Position numbers and translations under genes: made by a program | In this document: one piece after another, positions 22,123 through 33,903 of the stretch | How positions within the stretch are numbered: position 1 is the stretch's first letter | How the letters are laid out: every line of letters starts with the position of its first letter | Source of the DNA: Metallyticus violacea | Taxonomy: Eukaryota > Arthropoda > Insecta > Mantodea > Metallyticidae | Length of the DNA stretch: 64,000 nt | Direction of reading: 5' to 3' | NCBI GenBank assembly: GCA_030762175.1 | Contig: CM060841.1 | Coordinates: forward strand, 8,418,501 to 8,482,500 | The notes under the pieces: generated by a model | Database searches by the model: none | The model's input: the letters and a program-made list of their open reading frames with translations, nothing else | What the model was told of the DNA's origin: nothing

Positions 22123-24275
22123 CACAAGGACATTTGTATTGCAAATAAGACATTGTTTAAACGGAACAGTACTTGTTTTAGGTGCATTATCTCCCTTTTA
22201 ATTCTCTGAGGTTTTGCACTTGGCTTCCTTCCTTCTGAACACTGGATAAAAGAATATTTTAGCCCTGCAAAGGCATGCTCTTTATTCTAGCCATGGATAG
22301 AGTGAGGTAAACATTTTACGCAAGAAAAGCTGTAAAGTTATGCAATGTTGAATTCTCACTAGCATTTTGAGCTGAGGAGGGTTTGGTAAAAAGGGAATAA
22401 ACAATACCACGAGGGTAAAACAAATACTTTCTGAAGGCCAGAAAGGGGGGCTAAGTGAAGTGACAATTTATTAAAACAAACGAGATTCTGGGCCAGATGA
22501 AAAGGTCCACTAATCGAGTACTTAAATCGTCATGCGGTGCATAAATAATGCGCACCATCGACAAGGGCTGGAGGGGAGGAAAGTTGGATGGAACTTGATT
22601 TTCAGCTATAAACGGCAGCTTGATTGTGAGTTAAAGAGAAGGCAGATGGCTGCAACGGATGGAAGAGGGTCTTGAGGAGGTGATGGCAAGGGGAACCCAA
22701 AATAACGATCTCATTAAAGACGGTCCTCGAGAGGCCGAGGAAGGGATTCTGCCTTTACCTTGCCCGAGGGGAGTTGGGCGCTTGAATTTAGACCAATTAA
22801 CGAACTAAATAAACATTTCCAGTGGACACGTAGTGCTACAGTGCCCGGAGTTTCCGGACTTTTTCATTGCGAATGACGTGCCCAGACTTGTCATGTTTCC
22901 TGAACCACATTGTCTGATTAACTCAGGGCGGCGTGTCTAAGACTTCAGGACTGTGACTTGTTTGTCCAGCACCCCAGAATAAGTTTAGCTTATGGAAAAC
23001 TATTACATTTCCGAATACAACAAATAAGAGAAAGTGTATAGGATTCTATAGGATTACCTTAAACCCATTTTGTATTTATAGGTTAATAAATTAAAAGAGG
23101 GTAAAACACTTCTATCTTTATTATGTAACTAAATAGGAATTAAACATTTTATAAAACATTTAAACCCCATATTCTGAAGTGTTGTATTTCCTTTCACTAG
23201 AAAATATGCTTCACAGAAAACAAAATTCTGTTTATATGAAGGGTATAGGGGAAAACAATCAAAATTCATTTTTGCTTAAATTTGAGAGTTTGGTGCCAGT
23301 GGATTGTAGGTATGTAACACTTCCAGTTCATTCATACCATAAAAATCAACATATAAAAAATAATCTCCACGGGAAAAACATTTAGAGTCCTCTGTAAAAC
23401 ACCTACAGTGAGACCATAGTAAGAAACGGAGCTGATGAAGTTGTATTTATATTGTTTGACCTTTGTTTCCATCACCTGGACCCATCGGCGAAATTTGCAA
23501 GTTGCTTTTTTTTTTATTTGTGTCCTTACCAAAATAAAAATTACACAACTATTCGCCTCGTTCATACTTTGGTTCATAAGTACAACAGATCTGAATCAGT
23601 GAAAGTGACTTTTCCCATCAGAGGTCGCATTACCTTATGGAATGTGACAAAGATATCGGTTTAATAAATAAAAAAAAAAAAAAAACATGCTGAAACACCC
23701 AGCGATTGTAATGAGCATATCAGAAGATGCTGCCACTATCTCCCTGAGTGTTCCGAATATATTTTTAAATCGTGTTCTTCATTTTTTAATAAAAATATAC
23801 AAAGACTGTCCAATGAAGATAAGAGAAATTGCTGCTGAGCAAACCTGTTCTAGAACTATAAACAGTCGTACAACCTACGACGCTCCTGGGTGTCCCATGT
23901 TTGTTGACAAAATGTGCCGTACACAGACTGATAAGCAGCCTGCCTCTTACTGGTCAACTTGAATTCCCTTTTTCAAGAAAAAAAAAAATGATGAAGAGAT
24001 TCTTTTTTTCAAGGCTACCTGTAACAGACAAAACATAATTTTGACTGATTGATTATTTTCAATAGTGTTTCATTAATGTTTATATTCTTCTCAATAAATA
24101 TCTAGTGCAATTTGATACATTCCATAATAGAGTTAGTGGATTCAGATTATTTTATCTACAAGTATGTGTACATTGACTTTTTATTGTCAATTAACATAAC
24201 AAATAACACATGACACTAATTTAAAAAGAAGGATCTGTTAGAAAATTACTTTACTAATTATTCTAGGGAAAAAAG

Positions 24276-24278
<3 letters not shown>
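22123..24278. other. Spacer with GC-richer island 22.43-22.98 kb and an A-tract at 23.67 kb
   Basis: The part 22430-22980 is non-repetitive and more GC-rich. It contains AT-core motifs such as CCAATTAACGAACTAAATAA next to CpG-containing blocks, and has no open frame. At 23661-23686 the sequence TTTAATAAATA runs into about 16 A residues, as at the 3' end of a polyadenylated retrocopy, but no source transcript was recognised upstream. Frames at 23179-23962 match nothing I know. Confidence 0.4.

Positions 24279-24311
<33 letters not shown>
24279..24311. repeat. (TA)n microsatellite
   Basis: About 16 uninterrupted TA units. Confidence 0.95.
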
Positions 24312-24313
<2 letters not shown>

Positions 24314-24699
24314 TATGCTTAATTTATGTAGCTAATTTAAACTTCAAATACATTCTTGTATAAAGGTAAAAATGAAATTTGCTTGTTTTTCTCTTGTAAT
24401 CTTCATATGATCATCAAACTATGTTTTCAGTTTGACTGCATTGCTTCCTAAATTGCTCTTGTGTCCAAAAGAGCAATAAAATAAGAAATCAATAAAATTA
24501 AATAGTTAATCTTAATAAATACTCGAGAACTGCACGAGAAATACCAATTACAGGATTTGCAATAGAGTCAGATAACACTTTTTTATAATATTTTTTAAAA
24601 AATTACCTTATTCAGGTGTTCACGATATAAATCACTTTGATAAAGACGATAATACATGATGAGAAACCACTCCGATTGTGAAGAAATTTAGTGCTGGAT

Positions 24700-25760
24700 T
24701 TTGTTGTTGGCCTCACGTTGGATGCCAAATTTTGAAGCGGTTTTGTCTGTCCCAACAATCACAACAATTAAAGCTGTTTAGTAGACCCCGGCTACGTGCA
24801 TACGTGCACCAAGAGATCTGTTGTCAACGTGGATTAGCCTCATGTTGTCATGCCAATTTGAAGTGGTTTAGTAGATTGATCATAGTTCGCTTCGGTGTTG
24901 TTGGCCACGCTTCAGTGACAACAATTTCGATTATTTTGTTGACTCGTACTCGACAGGATTAGGAGAGAGTTTCTGTAGTGTAAATAAGCACGCGAAGCGA
25001 CATAATGAGACCAACTGGTATTTTATTATGTCCAAAATCTTTCGCGTCCTCTGGTATTTTTCGTACGATAGACTTAGCCACACAGATACAAACTTATTTG
25101 CCTCGTGTGAAACTTATAAATGAGTGCTGTGGCGCTGGAAATTGAAAGTCGAACTTATAATGAGTACTGCAAACTGCTTCGCACTGAGAAAATGCGTCTC
25201 TCGGCGTGTAGAACTAAGAACTTCTTCTGCGAATTGCTTACTGACTCTTCTCAGTATATTGCTTATAACTGCCTCTCGCCGCGTGTAAAATTTAAATTGC
25301 CTAAAGCTGTGTGTATCTTTCGCGTGTAGATCTTAAAATTGCGTACCTCAAACTGATTAAGAAAATACTAGGTAACCACCTTCTTATGTATTAAATTGTA
25401 ATAAAAAATCGTGGCTAAGAGACATCAAAAGCGCAAGCCTGGCGCCTTTATTTAAAATTTTGAAACATACAACTATCATTGGCTGGTTAAAGTTCACCTG
25501 CCGTAGTACTATTCAATGTTATTTAAAGTTTAAAACTTTAAAACGTTTAAAACTTTGTCGACATTGGTCAGCTGTACAACCATCGTTCGGAGTCATATAG
25601 CTCTTTAATGACTTCAAGAGTTCTTTTAGAAAGTGGCGTCACACTCCATCCTCGAGTTCATTCTCCCTATTGTAAAGCTTTTATATGATCCCCTCAGCCT
25701 CCAAGCTACCGTAGGCAGTTAACACCAGGGACTTTCCCTTTTGTTGACTTACACTTTACA
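24700..25760 (-). mobile_element. LTR-like repeat F, copy 1
   Basis: It is homologous to 45560-46445 over most of its length. Shared blocks include ATGTCCAAAATCTTTCGCGT, CCTCTGGT, GTGAAACTTATA and GATGAGTGC, AAGTTCACCTGC, and CTTTTGTTGACTT at the far end. At the left end, 24711-24728 reads on the minus strand TTGGCATCCAACGTGAGG. This resembles the Lys-type primer-binding site TGGCGCCCAACGTGGGGC that follows a 5' LTR. So 24730-25760 is probably a degenerate LTR of about 1 kb on the minus strand, with a little leader. A similar motif recurs at about 24836-24860, suggesting a local duplication. No gag or pol coding sequence follows. Confidence 0.5.
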
Positions 25761-25789
25761 GATTACAGTTATAAAGATAAAGATAGCCT

Positions 25790-26775
25790 ATTGTGTCCCT
25801 TAATGGTAAATTCCTCCTAACACGTAGGGAAAACTCGCTGTTTCCTAACGTGGTGAGCTATTCCACGCTAGTTGCTCGTATGCTTTCTAAGACACTCTTT
25901 GGTTACTCCATTTCTCACTGCACTAGTTGCTTCTCGAGAGATTTTCATTTTTCTCTTCCGCTTGCTACTCTGGACCAATCTGGATCTGCATGTTCCTTGA
26001 AGATGTCTGCCATCTTCTTCTGGGTCGGCCTTGTGTTTATTTTCCTACCCAGGGGTCTCACGTGGAGATCTTGTAGGTCCACCTATTGTCCTGCATTCTT
26101 GCGATGTAACCGGCCTATTGCCATTTGCTTTTGGTAGTTATTTGTGCGATGTCTGTTGTCTGAGATAACTGCTTTATTAATTCTGTAGATATTTTGTTAT
26201 TCAAAGTTATTCCCAGGTTCTTACGTCAACATTTTCTTTGGCATATTTGAATTTTGTTCTCTTGTTTTTCTGTTAGTTACCATTATGGCACCCATATATT
26301 AATACAAGATATACACAGGTTTCGAGCGTCTGAAATCTGATTTTCTTAGTGTTTAGTCTAACAATATAAACTTAAGGGCCCAAAATGCCCTCCAGGTTAA
26401 TGAGATCCTTCTTTGTACTTCCTTTTCCATTTTATCATGGAAGGAAATCTGTTGTCCTAGTATGTATATTCGCTCACATATGTGAGTATTATTTTTATTG
26501 GGGTTTCAGGTCCGTTTAAAATTAACTGCGTCTTCAGTTTGTTTAGTGCTTTCGGTGTTTTGGCGAATAAGACCACATCGTCGGCAAATCTTACATTTGT
26601 TAGTCGACTGCAGTTTATGTTGATACCGGAATTATTATGGCATTTCATTTTCCTGAATATGTGCTCCTTTACACAAGTGAAGAGTTTAGGAGAGATTGGA
26701 TCGCCTTGGCGAACTCCTCTTTCTAGTCTGAACGGTTTTCCTCCCCTGTTTTTACTTTCTAAAATTGTTGACTAC
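25790..26775 (-). pseudogene. LINE (RTE-like) reverse transcriptase relic, 5'-truncated
   Basis: On the minus strand, an open stretch from about 26765 to 26457 encodes consecutive reverse transcriptase motifs: GVRQGDPISPKLFT (about 26680-26720), then NVRFADDVVLFA at about 26565-26605 with the catalytic Asp pair. After stops and frameshifts, a C-terminal tail typical of RTE-like non-LTR elements appears (ARMQDNRWTYKIST, then GRPRRRWQ at about 26008-26033). It resembles no host gene. Everything upstream of the RT core is missing, as expected for a 5'-truncated LINE. The clade assignment is by motif memory. Confidence 0.8.
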
Positions 26776-27805
26776 ATACCGTATTGTAAACACATACATA
26801 CAGGGTATCTACATCAGGAACTACAATATATAAAATCTTATATTATGTTTAATCAGACATATTATATTATGTTCACGGTTTAGTGAAGGTGAGCCGTAAG
26901 TACATTTTAAATTACCATGAATGGCCCTCGTTCACAATTCATCGCTGCTTTATTTCACTTTATCTGTATGCATTTTTTTTCAAATATTTCCGTAACTAAT
27001 GGTAGCAGAGGTAGCTTTTTATTGCACAGTGTCAGTCGCTGAATTAAATTTTATTCATTTTTTATTTATATTCATTTCTGTTTTAATCTGTTTATGAGTA
27101 AATATTTCCCTAGGGTTTCTTCCTTTGGAATTACGCGTTCACCGATTACAAAGTATTTTATTAGGATATGAAGTAAATGTATTGTTATAAGGGATACAGT
27201 GTAAAAGGAAACATGTTTATCTAATACCCGGTACCGAACTGCAGACTTGCAGCTGAGATGTGATGTAAGAAACGGATGGCAATTTCAGCTTCCCCAGGCC
27301 AGAGCGATATTCCTGGTTACGGACGTTCCCCTACTGCATTTTCCATATGGAAATGGTCGCTGGAGTGGCAAACAATTCTCTAGTCACTTGTTCGTAGCGC
27401 ATAACCACTGATTGCTTATTGGATTTGCGGTGACATGTCTCCCTCATGGTGTGTGTGGTCTCCGTGGCCTGCCGCAACTGCCTTATGTGTGCTACCCTGC
27501 GTTACATGTACGCTCTTTCTCGCACCCTCCGTTCTGTTGTCTTATTCTATAACTCACGGCATTCTAAAAAGTCTTCGGACTTTTTAAATGTCCGTATGCA
27601 TCATTACATGGTGCAACATTTCGTCCCGCATCATACGATTGTAGATTTTAACAAAGTGTTGGTTATATTATCAGTTACAAAAATACGAAATCATTTTTTT
27701 CGCAGTACAAAAAGTGGGCGAAATTTGTTTCATGCATCAATCACACATTAGAGTTTCTGTAAAAGAAAAAAAAACAAAAAAGGATTAACCCTTTCTCTTC
27801 TTCAA
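26776..27805. other. Spacer, no gene recognised
   Basis: AT-rich to about 27220, then more even composition to 27560. An open frame at 27446-27751 shows no known domain. A short perfect hairpin with a TTCG loop lies at 27566-27585. Confidence 0.45.
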
Positions 27806-28062
27806 ACTTGCCTTCTAAACTCAAGATCGCGGTTCGAACCCGGCCAGGATCAATGGTCTTTTTCGGGGTAAAAATCCTAAGTATGACTTCCTTCGGGAGG
27901 GAAGTAAAGCCGTGGGTCCCGTGTCGTACATTTGCGGCACGATAAAGAACCTCAAGCCTGAAAGAAGAGACCTCTGAGCAAAATTTGTCTGCCGTTTAAT
28001 GCCCTGGTTTGAATGGGACGCTGATGACCTGAGCTGTTAAAGAGCGTCCGTAAATAAACCAT
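27806..28062 (+). repeat. SINE-B copy 2, lacking the first part of the head
   Basis: It begins inside the anticodon arm (CTTGCCTTCTAAACTCAAGA), carries B-box GGTTCGAACCCGGCC, and has the full body: TTCGGGAGGGAAGTAAAGCC, GTGGGTCCCGTGTCGTACAT, GGGACGCTGATGACCTGAGC and AGAGCGTCCGTAAATAAA. The A box is missing. Confidence 0.9.
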
Positions 28063-28074
28063 ATCAAAAACTTT

Positions 28075-28560
28075 CTTTTATTTTCGTTTCTTAAGTAGAA
28101 GAATACAAAGAAAGAAGAGAAGATAACAGAAATTAAAAAGAATGGAGGGCAGAAGTTCTTGTTATCCTCTCTCTCTCTTTCTCTCTTTTCTATTCTATTT
28201 TATTACTGCCTTTCCTTGTGCCTTTTCCTCTACTTTCTCACATTTCCTTCCTAAAGTAGGCAGATAGAAAAGAGCAAAAGAGTAAGAAGGAAACAGACGC
28301 TTATTCTCCCGCCTCTCTCCATCTCTCTCTAACTCAAAGGTTAAAAAAGAAAAGTTAGACAAGAAAAATGTTTTATTTTCTTTTGTCGTCTCATCTCTTT
28401 TCGTTTTCTATTCTTGTTCCTCCCTTTTCAAAGAAGGAAAAGCATGATGCAAAAGATTAAGAAGACAGAAGAGAACAATGGATGACAAATTTCTTGTTAT
28501 CCTATTTTTCTCTTAAAGAAGAAACAATAAAGAATGAAAAGGAACGAGTTTTTTAATTTA
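28075..28560. repeat. Alternating purine-rich and pyrimidine-rich blocks
   Basis: Blocks of 30-100 bases switch between mostly A/G and mostly C/T. TTCTTGTTATCCT occurs at about 28154 and 28490, each preceded by a purine-rich segment with AATGGA, which suggests a diverged tandem repeat. No coding sequence is present. Confidence 0.5.
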
Positions 28561-29133
28561 ATTTTGCGATTTTCTTTCTGCTTTTTTCGTTCTATTCCCT
28601 GCACTTTCCTGTTTTTATTTCATCGTTTATTCTATTATCCTTTCTTTTTCTGTTTATCACCACCACATTAATTGTACATCTTCTTAGGACTGTAATAGAA
28701 AAACGTAATATTGTTTATGGTGAATTAACTGTCCTTATCTATGTACAAATATTCATGTCTGAGAGTCCTTAGTGACAGGAGAATCAGGTGCAACGGTTTA
28801 ACAGTCAACAGGAAAGAAGACGCTTCTTTATTATCTTTCTCTTCTTCATGCATATTTGAAAATATCTCGATGTAAGACAACTTAAGATCAAGGATAAAAA
28901 TTTATATTAAATGTGATTTTAACACATAATGTTTGGTTAAGCTTTGGTATTCGTCAGATAAAAGATCATGACCGGGACTCGAACAAGAAACGTTGGTTTA
29001 CTATGCCCTGTAGGCCCCTGTGGTTATCTCATTATAGATATTTCATCCCTAAAGCAAATGGTAACCTTCTCATACTTTCGGCCCAGGATTAAGACTAATT
29101 TACATTACATATGTAACTCAGACAGAGAAGATA
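28561..29133. other. Spacer with a possible decayed tRNA-like unit
   Basis: AT-rich. At about 28960-29030 the minus strand shows GTTCGAGTCCCGGTCATGAT, a B-box-like motif with upstream sequence that could be a decayed A box. No family member was found elsewhere in the window. Confidence 0.3.
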
Positions 29134-29215
29134 GGGCACGGTAGCTCAGATGGAAGGGCATCAGCGCACTAAGTCGAAGGTCCATGGTTCCATCTCCGGC
29201 CGTGAGCTCGAAATT
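29134..29215 (+). repeat. SINE-D: single tRNA-like unit
   Basis: GGGCACGGTAGCTCAGATGG resembles a tRNA 5' half with an A box. GGTTCCATCTCCGGCCGTGA resembles a decayed B box and T arm at the right distance (about 50 bases). Only one copy is seen, so SINE status is inferred from the tRNA-like layout. Confidence 0.45.
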
Positions 29216-29355
29216 TTCCTGACTCTCACTACCAGAGAAGTAAAATGGTCAATATTTATTAAAAATAATGTCCCAAGAGTTTCTGCAGCCAAAAATACAA
29301 CAGTTTTCACTATGAAAATATTTTGTAGACTACTTAAAAAAAAACTGTGTAGGTA

Positions 29356-30651
29356 CTAAGATAGGTCCATAAGTTTCAAGCCTAACCATTTGCTAGGTAT
29401 GTTAAAACAAAACTTATATTTCACTTTTCAATATAACTATTGAAATATACCCTTTATTACAATACACTTCTCACATTTTTGAATTGACATTTCAACCCCC
29501 TGGCCCAAATAGTCGGAAGTCTTCTATAAAATGGCCATATCAGCATCCACCACATATTAGTCACATTTAAATTTCCTTCCTCAAAGGTCCTTCTTGAGTT
29601 TTAAGAAGAGAAAATGGTCACTGGGAGCTAGATCTGGGGTGTAGGGTGGATGATTGACCTCCTTGAAGCCACATTTCTTCACAGCTTCCTTTGCAACAAG
29701 AGCTGTGTGCACAGGCGCGTTGTTGTGAAGGCGCACACCACCACTCAGCTTTCCTCGCCTTTTCTCTTTGATGGAAGCATGTAGTCAGTGCAGTAGGCCA
29801 GCACAGTACTCCCCATTTACTGTGGTGTTCCTCTCCTTGAAGCCATTGAAGAGTATTGCTTCATAGTCACAAAAGATTGTGGTCATCATCTTCTTGGTTG
29901 ACTGAGTGACCTTGACCTTTAGATGCGGTGCTTCGCCAGGTTTACGCCAGCCACTCTATTGATTCTCTTTTGGACAAGGGATCATAGTAGAGGGCTATAG
30001 TTCCATCTCCTGTAATCCAACAATGTCTTAGAACTTCTCTCTCGCTGCCACAGCAGAACTCCAAAAATGCCTGACAACAGATGACTGGTTGCTGCTTTTG
30101 TACTGAGGAAAGAAGTCTAGGCACCCATCTTGCACTAACCTTATTCATGTTTAAATGTTGATGAATAATTCGAAGGAATATTGTTTTAGAAAGGCCCTTA
30201 CCTATTTCTGCAACTTTGAGTCACCGGTCTTCCATAATTTTTCCTTCCACAAGAGCGAGCGATGTTTTCAGGAGTGAGCACCTCCAAGGGCCAACCTGCA
30301 CACTCTTCGTCTTCAATGCTTTCTCGACCCTTTCGAACAAGTTTGGCCCATCTTTTACGGTAGAATACGAGGGGGATGCTTCCCCATATACACCGTCCAA
30401 TCGCTGTTTAACTTCATTTGGAGTAAATTCTTTTTTGTGAAGAACTTAATAACAGCTCGATACTCCATTTTGAACATGTCACAATCTTCTATACATAGCC
30501 TTCTTTATGCAACTATATCTGAACAAACACAGCGGAGCGGTAGTTACATCTGCAATTATTTACTTAACTGATAAGGTATGACACCAGATAAGGGTTTTGT
30601 GAAGGCGATAATCCTTATCGGCGAGGCCGGAAACTTATGGACCTATTCTCA
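29356..30651 (-). mobile_element. MarA mariner copy 6, nearly full length with TIRs and TA duplication
   Basis: It is flanked by TA at 29354-29355 and 30652-30653. Both ends share the MarA inverted repeat around ATAGGTCCATAAGTTTC. The transposase lies on the minus strand from about 30468 with several frameshifts. Recognisable segments are NKVSARWVPRLLSSVQKQQ (29942-30148), a first-Asp region in altered form (ITGDGTI, where Gly replaces the usual Glu after Asp), and the KCGFKEVNHPP-type region near the third Asp. At the KQ-LDG site this copy has the ancestral CGA (30403-30406) rather than the TGA of copies 1 and 2. Confidence 0.9.
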
Positions 30652-30653
30652 TA

Positions 30654-31549
30654 CCGTTGAATGCAGGAGAATAAGTTTGCATGAACGTGAAAGGAAAGAT
30701 TAATAATAACAAAGTTAACTAAAAGTGTAAGAAGCAATTTGCAGTGGGATTTGACATAATGCTGTTTAATAATAACTTTATTTATCTTCTAGGATTTATT
30801 TTAAAAGGTTCCCCGGAAAATCATATTGGGAAAACGCGGTTAATATAGCATGCAAATTACTTAATAAAATGGCTATATAAAGGCATCGTTTATGTTCTAA
30901 AAAGGGGCTCTAAGATTACAGCTTATTGTTATAGCATCTATATTATTTGTGTTTCTCTGGAACAAATTAATGCATCATCATGATTGGACCATTAATGGCC
31001 ACCTGCTCACTAACTCCCCTCATTGACGGCAATAAATCACTTGCAGGGAAGGGGGGGGGGGAAGGAGTACTTTTTCTGCTCTCTATGTCTCGGATGGACA
31101 CGATTCGTTGGACATGAGGACTATTCCTTCACGAGAGAGAAAAGGAGGGAGAGATTTTCGTCCTCATCAGCAAGAAAGGAAAGTGGAGGTTACTGAGCTG
31201 TAACGTGTCCGACCGAGGGTGTGCAGTTTGAGATAAAAACTTGCAACTCTTTTTCTATGGGGTCGTCTTTTTTTTTTCGGAAAGTTGTAATAACTAATTG
31301 CTAGAATATCCGTTTTTATCGGTTTTGTGTTTCTACATTGCTAAAAATTAACTCTGGAAAAACATGCCCTTACCTATGTCTCTGTCTTTGTAGTCAATCT
31401 TTCAGTAGCATGTTGCATTGTGTTATTGTTAATATGCATGTTGCTATTCCCTCTGCCTTTAAAACACAATTCTGTGCATAAACATTTATCATAGGCTTTA
31501 CGATTTAAATTTTTATCAATCACACGATCTTTCGTTTTACCTTGTTAGT
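30654..31549. other. Spacer with candidate regulatory stretch 30.96-31.23 kb
   Basis: The stretch 30960-31230 contains GACCATTAATGGCCACCTGC, CATTGACGGCAATAAATCAC and a G-run, in a more even composition without open frames. The rest is AT-rich. Motifs resemble homeodomain (TAAT) and E-box (CACCTG) sites, which are common by chance. Confidence 0.35.
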
Positions 31550-32723
31550 ACGCATGTTTCTGACCAATGTTAACGTTTTCAGCTGTTTTGAATGTTTAGT
31601 TCAATGTTGACAGTCGAAAAGGTTAGATGTGTTTTGGTGTACTAGGCGATTTTTTTACTTTCGAAAAAGATGGATCAAAGAATTTGTATTAAATTTTGCT
31701 TGAACAATGGAACAAAGTGCAACAAAGTATTCGAAATGTTCAGTTTGACTTTTGGCGAATCTACTATGAGCAAGACAAGAGCTTATGAGTGGTACAGACG
31801 TTTCAAAAAGGGCCGTGAAGACGTTGAAGATGACTACCGTCCTAGCACATCAATAACCGTCGACAAAGTGGAAGAAGTGAAGAAAATTTTTCTGGAAAAT
31901 CGCCGAATCACTGTCAAGAGGTTGTTGGTGATGTCGGTAAATCATTTTGGGCATGAAACGTGTGGCAGCAAAGTTTGTTCCTAGATTGCCGAATTTCGAG
32001 CAAAAACGACGTCGCATAGACTTCGCTCAGGAATTGCTGAATGAGGTCAACAACGATGCAGAACTTCTTGAAAATGTCATAACCGGTGACGAAATACGGG
32101 TATATGGGTATGACGTCGAAACCAAGGCCCAGTCGCCCCAATGGAAACTGCCTGAAGAGCCACGACCGAAAAAAATTCGACAAGTTCGATCAAATGTGAA
32201 GGTTTTGCTCGCTGTTTTCTTCGATTTCTATGGCATAGTGCATCATGAGTTCCTGCCTTATGGTAGTACGGTCAATAAGGACTACCTGGAAGTAATGCGC
32301 CGTTTGCGTGATGCAATCCGACGAAAACGGTAAGATTTGTGGCAAACCAACTCGTGGAAATTGCATCACGACAATGATCCTACTTACATCTCACGGCTTA
32401 TTCGTGATTTTTTGGCAAAAAACAAAACCGTTCAGCCTCCATATTCGCCGGACATGACTTCCTGAGACTTCTATCTATTCCCGAGGCTGAAGAAAACCAT
32501 GAAAGGACAACGTTTTGCCACCATTGATGACGTAAAAACACAATCGCTGAAAGACATACCGAAAAGGGAGTTCCAGAAGTGCTTCCAAAATTGGAAAAGG
32601 CGCTGATACAAGTGTATTATATCCGGAGGGGATTACTTTGAAGGGGACAGAATTTATTTTGATGAATAAATAAAGATTCTTTAAGAAAAACGAATATTAC
32701 CGTTATTTTTTGATCGCACCTCA
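31550..32723 (+). pseudogene. Mariner transposase, third lineage (MarC), broken
   Basis: The frame starts at the ATG at 31670 (MDQRICIKFCLNNGTKC) and covers the helix-turn-helix region (SKTRAYEWYRRFKKGREDVE) to about 31930. A deletion shifts the frame, and the second frame (31947-32333) continues MKRVAAKFVPRLPNFEQKRR, the first-Asp region ITGDEIRVYGYDVETKAQSP, and DFYGIVHHEFLPYGSTVNKD. After a stop at 32332 a third segment carries LHHDNDPTYISRLIRDF (second Asp) and PPYSPDMTS, stop, DFYLFPRLKK (third Asp). Second-to-third Asp spacing is 31, implying a three-codon loss from DD34D. The probable right end is TTTTTGATCGCACCTCATA at about 32708-32726. The left inverted repeat was not found, so the 5' boundary is approximate. 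Confidence 0.88.
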
Positions 32724-32726
32724 TAT

Positions 32727-33591
32727 AACTAACGGAGGTACGCCGGAGTTTATTACAAAATTGAGCATTAAAAAATAACACAAGCCTAAACTATCAAAAT
32801 TGAAGGAAAGCTGAATGAGATTAAACATAAAAACGAATGCGATGATCTGTATTTCCCTTTGTAAGAGAAAAATATAATTGACTGCTTAAAATGATTGTGT
32901 ATATTCCTCTTATCCCTGTTTTATATAAATACTTACAATAAATACGTAAATTTACATCTAATGTGAACGGAAAGGCCATCTTTAATGGAATATTTGAAAT
33001 ACTTCAATAAATAAAAAGATGCAACGTTTTTAGCAACTAAGTGTTTTATAGCCGACAAAAAGAAAAAGACAGGATATAAAGTTTATGATTATTCCACAGT
33101 AATATTATTCCTTTCGGAGGCCTTTAGCATATGTATATGTGCCTATGCATATATCACAATTACATCGAACAATTTCAGCTCACATGTCACAAATATTATG
33201 CAAAGTCAAACAATAACATTCCTGTTAGTTATTAGGCGTTAAAGTAAATTTAGTCTTAAGTAGGTCAATATATTAAAATACCCTCAGTTAAAAGTTAAAT
33301 ATTTTAAATTTTTAATACAATTTTCATCTTATGTTGATTAGTCCTGAATTCCATGTGCAAATATTTGTTCCAACTTTTTCTACACTTTACCTTTTTTGAA
33401 TCTGTCTTTCCCATTGGAATTTCGCTGCTTTTCGCACATCTACAATGCATACATTTTATTTTTCCACTCTCCATTACAGGACTTGCTTCGGCAATGATTC
33501 GCTGCGTGCATTGCCATTTAAGAGCATCGCTGAAAGACGGTTTTGAGTAAAGCGTTGATTTTCATATCTCCGTTTGTGTCTGTTCAGACAT

Positions 33592-33626
<35 letters not shown>

Positions 33627-33856
33627 GATAATAAAATATTTTTCGTTTGTTGTTGCTTTTTATATTACCTTCGTCAAAGCTATTAGAAATAATAATTTGT
33701 TAATTACTCCTAAATCCTGTACTTATTTGTATGCACTTGTTATTTCATAATCCAATGATAGTTTAATTAATTTATTTTTATTGTTTACAGGTGAGTGTTC
33801 ACGCATGGATTTTCAACTCGTTTAATCTGCATATGGGTGAGTTATAATTTCAAGGC

Positions 33857-33903
<47 letters not shown>

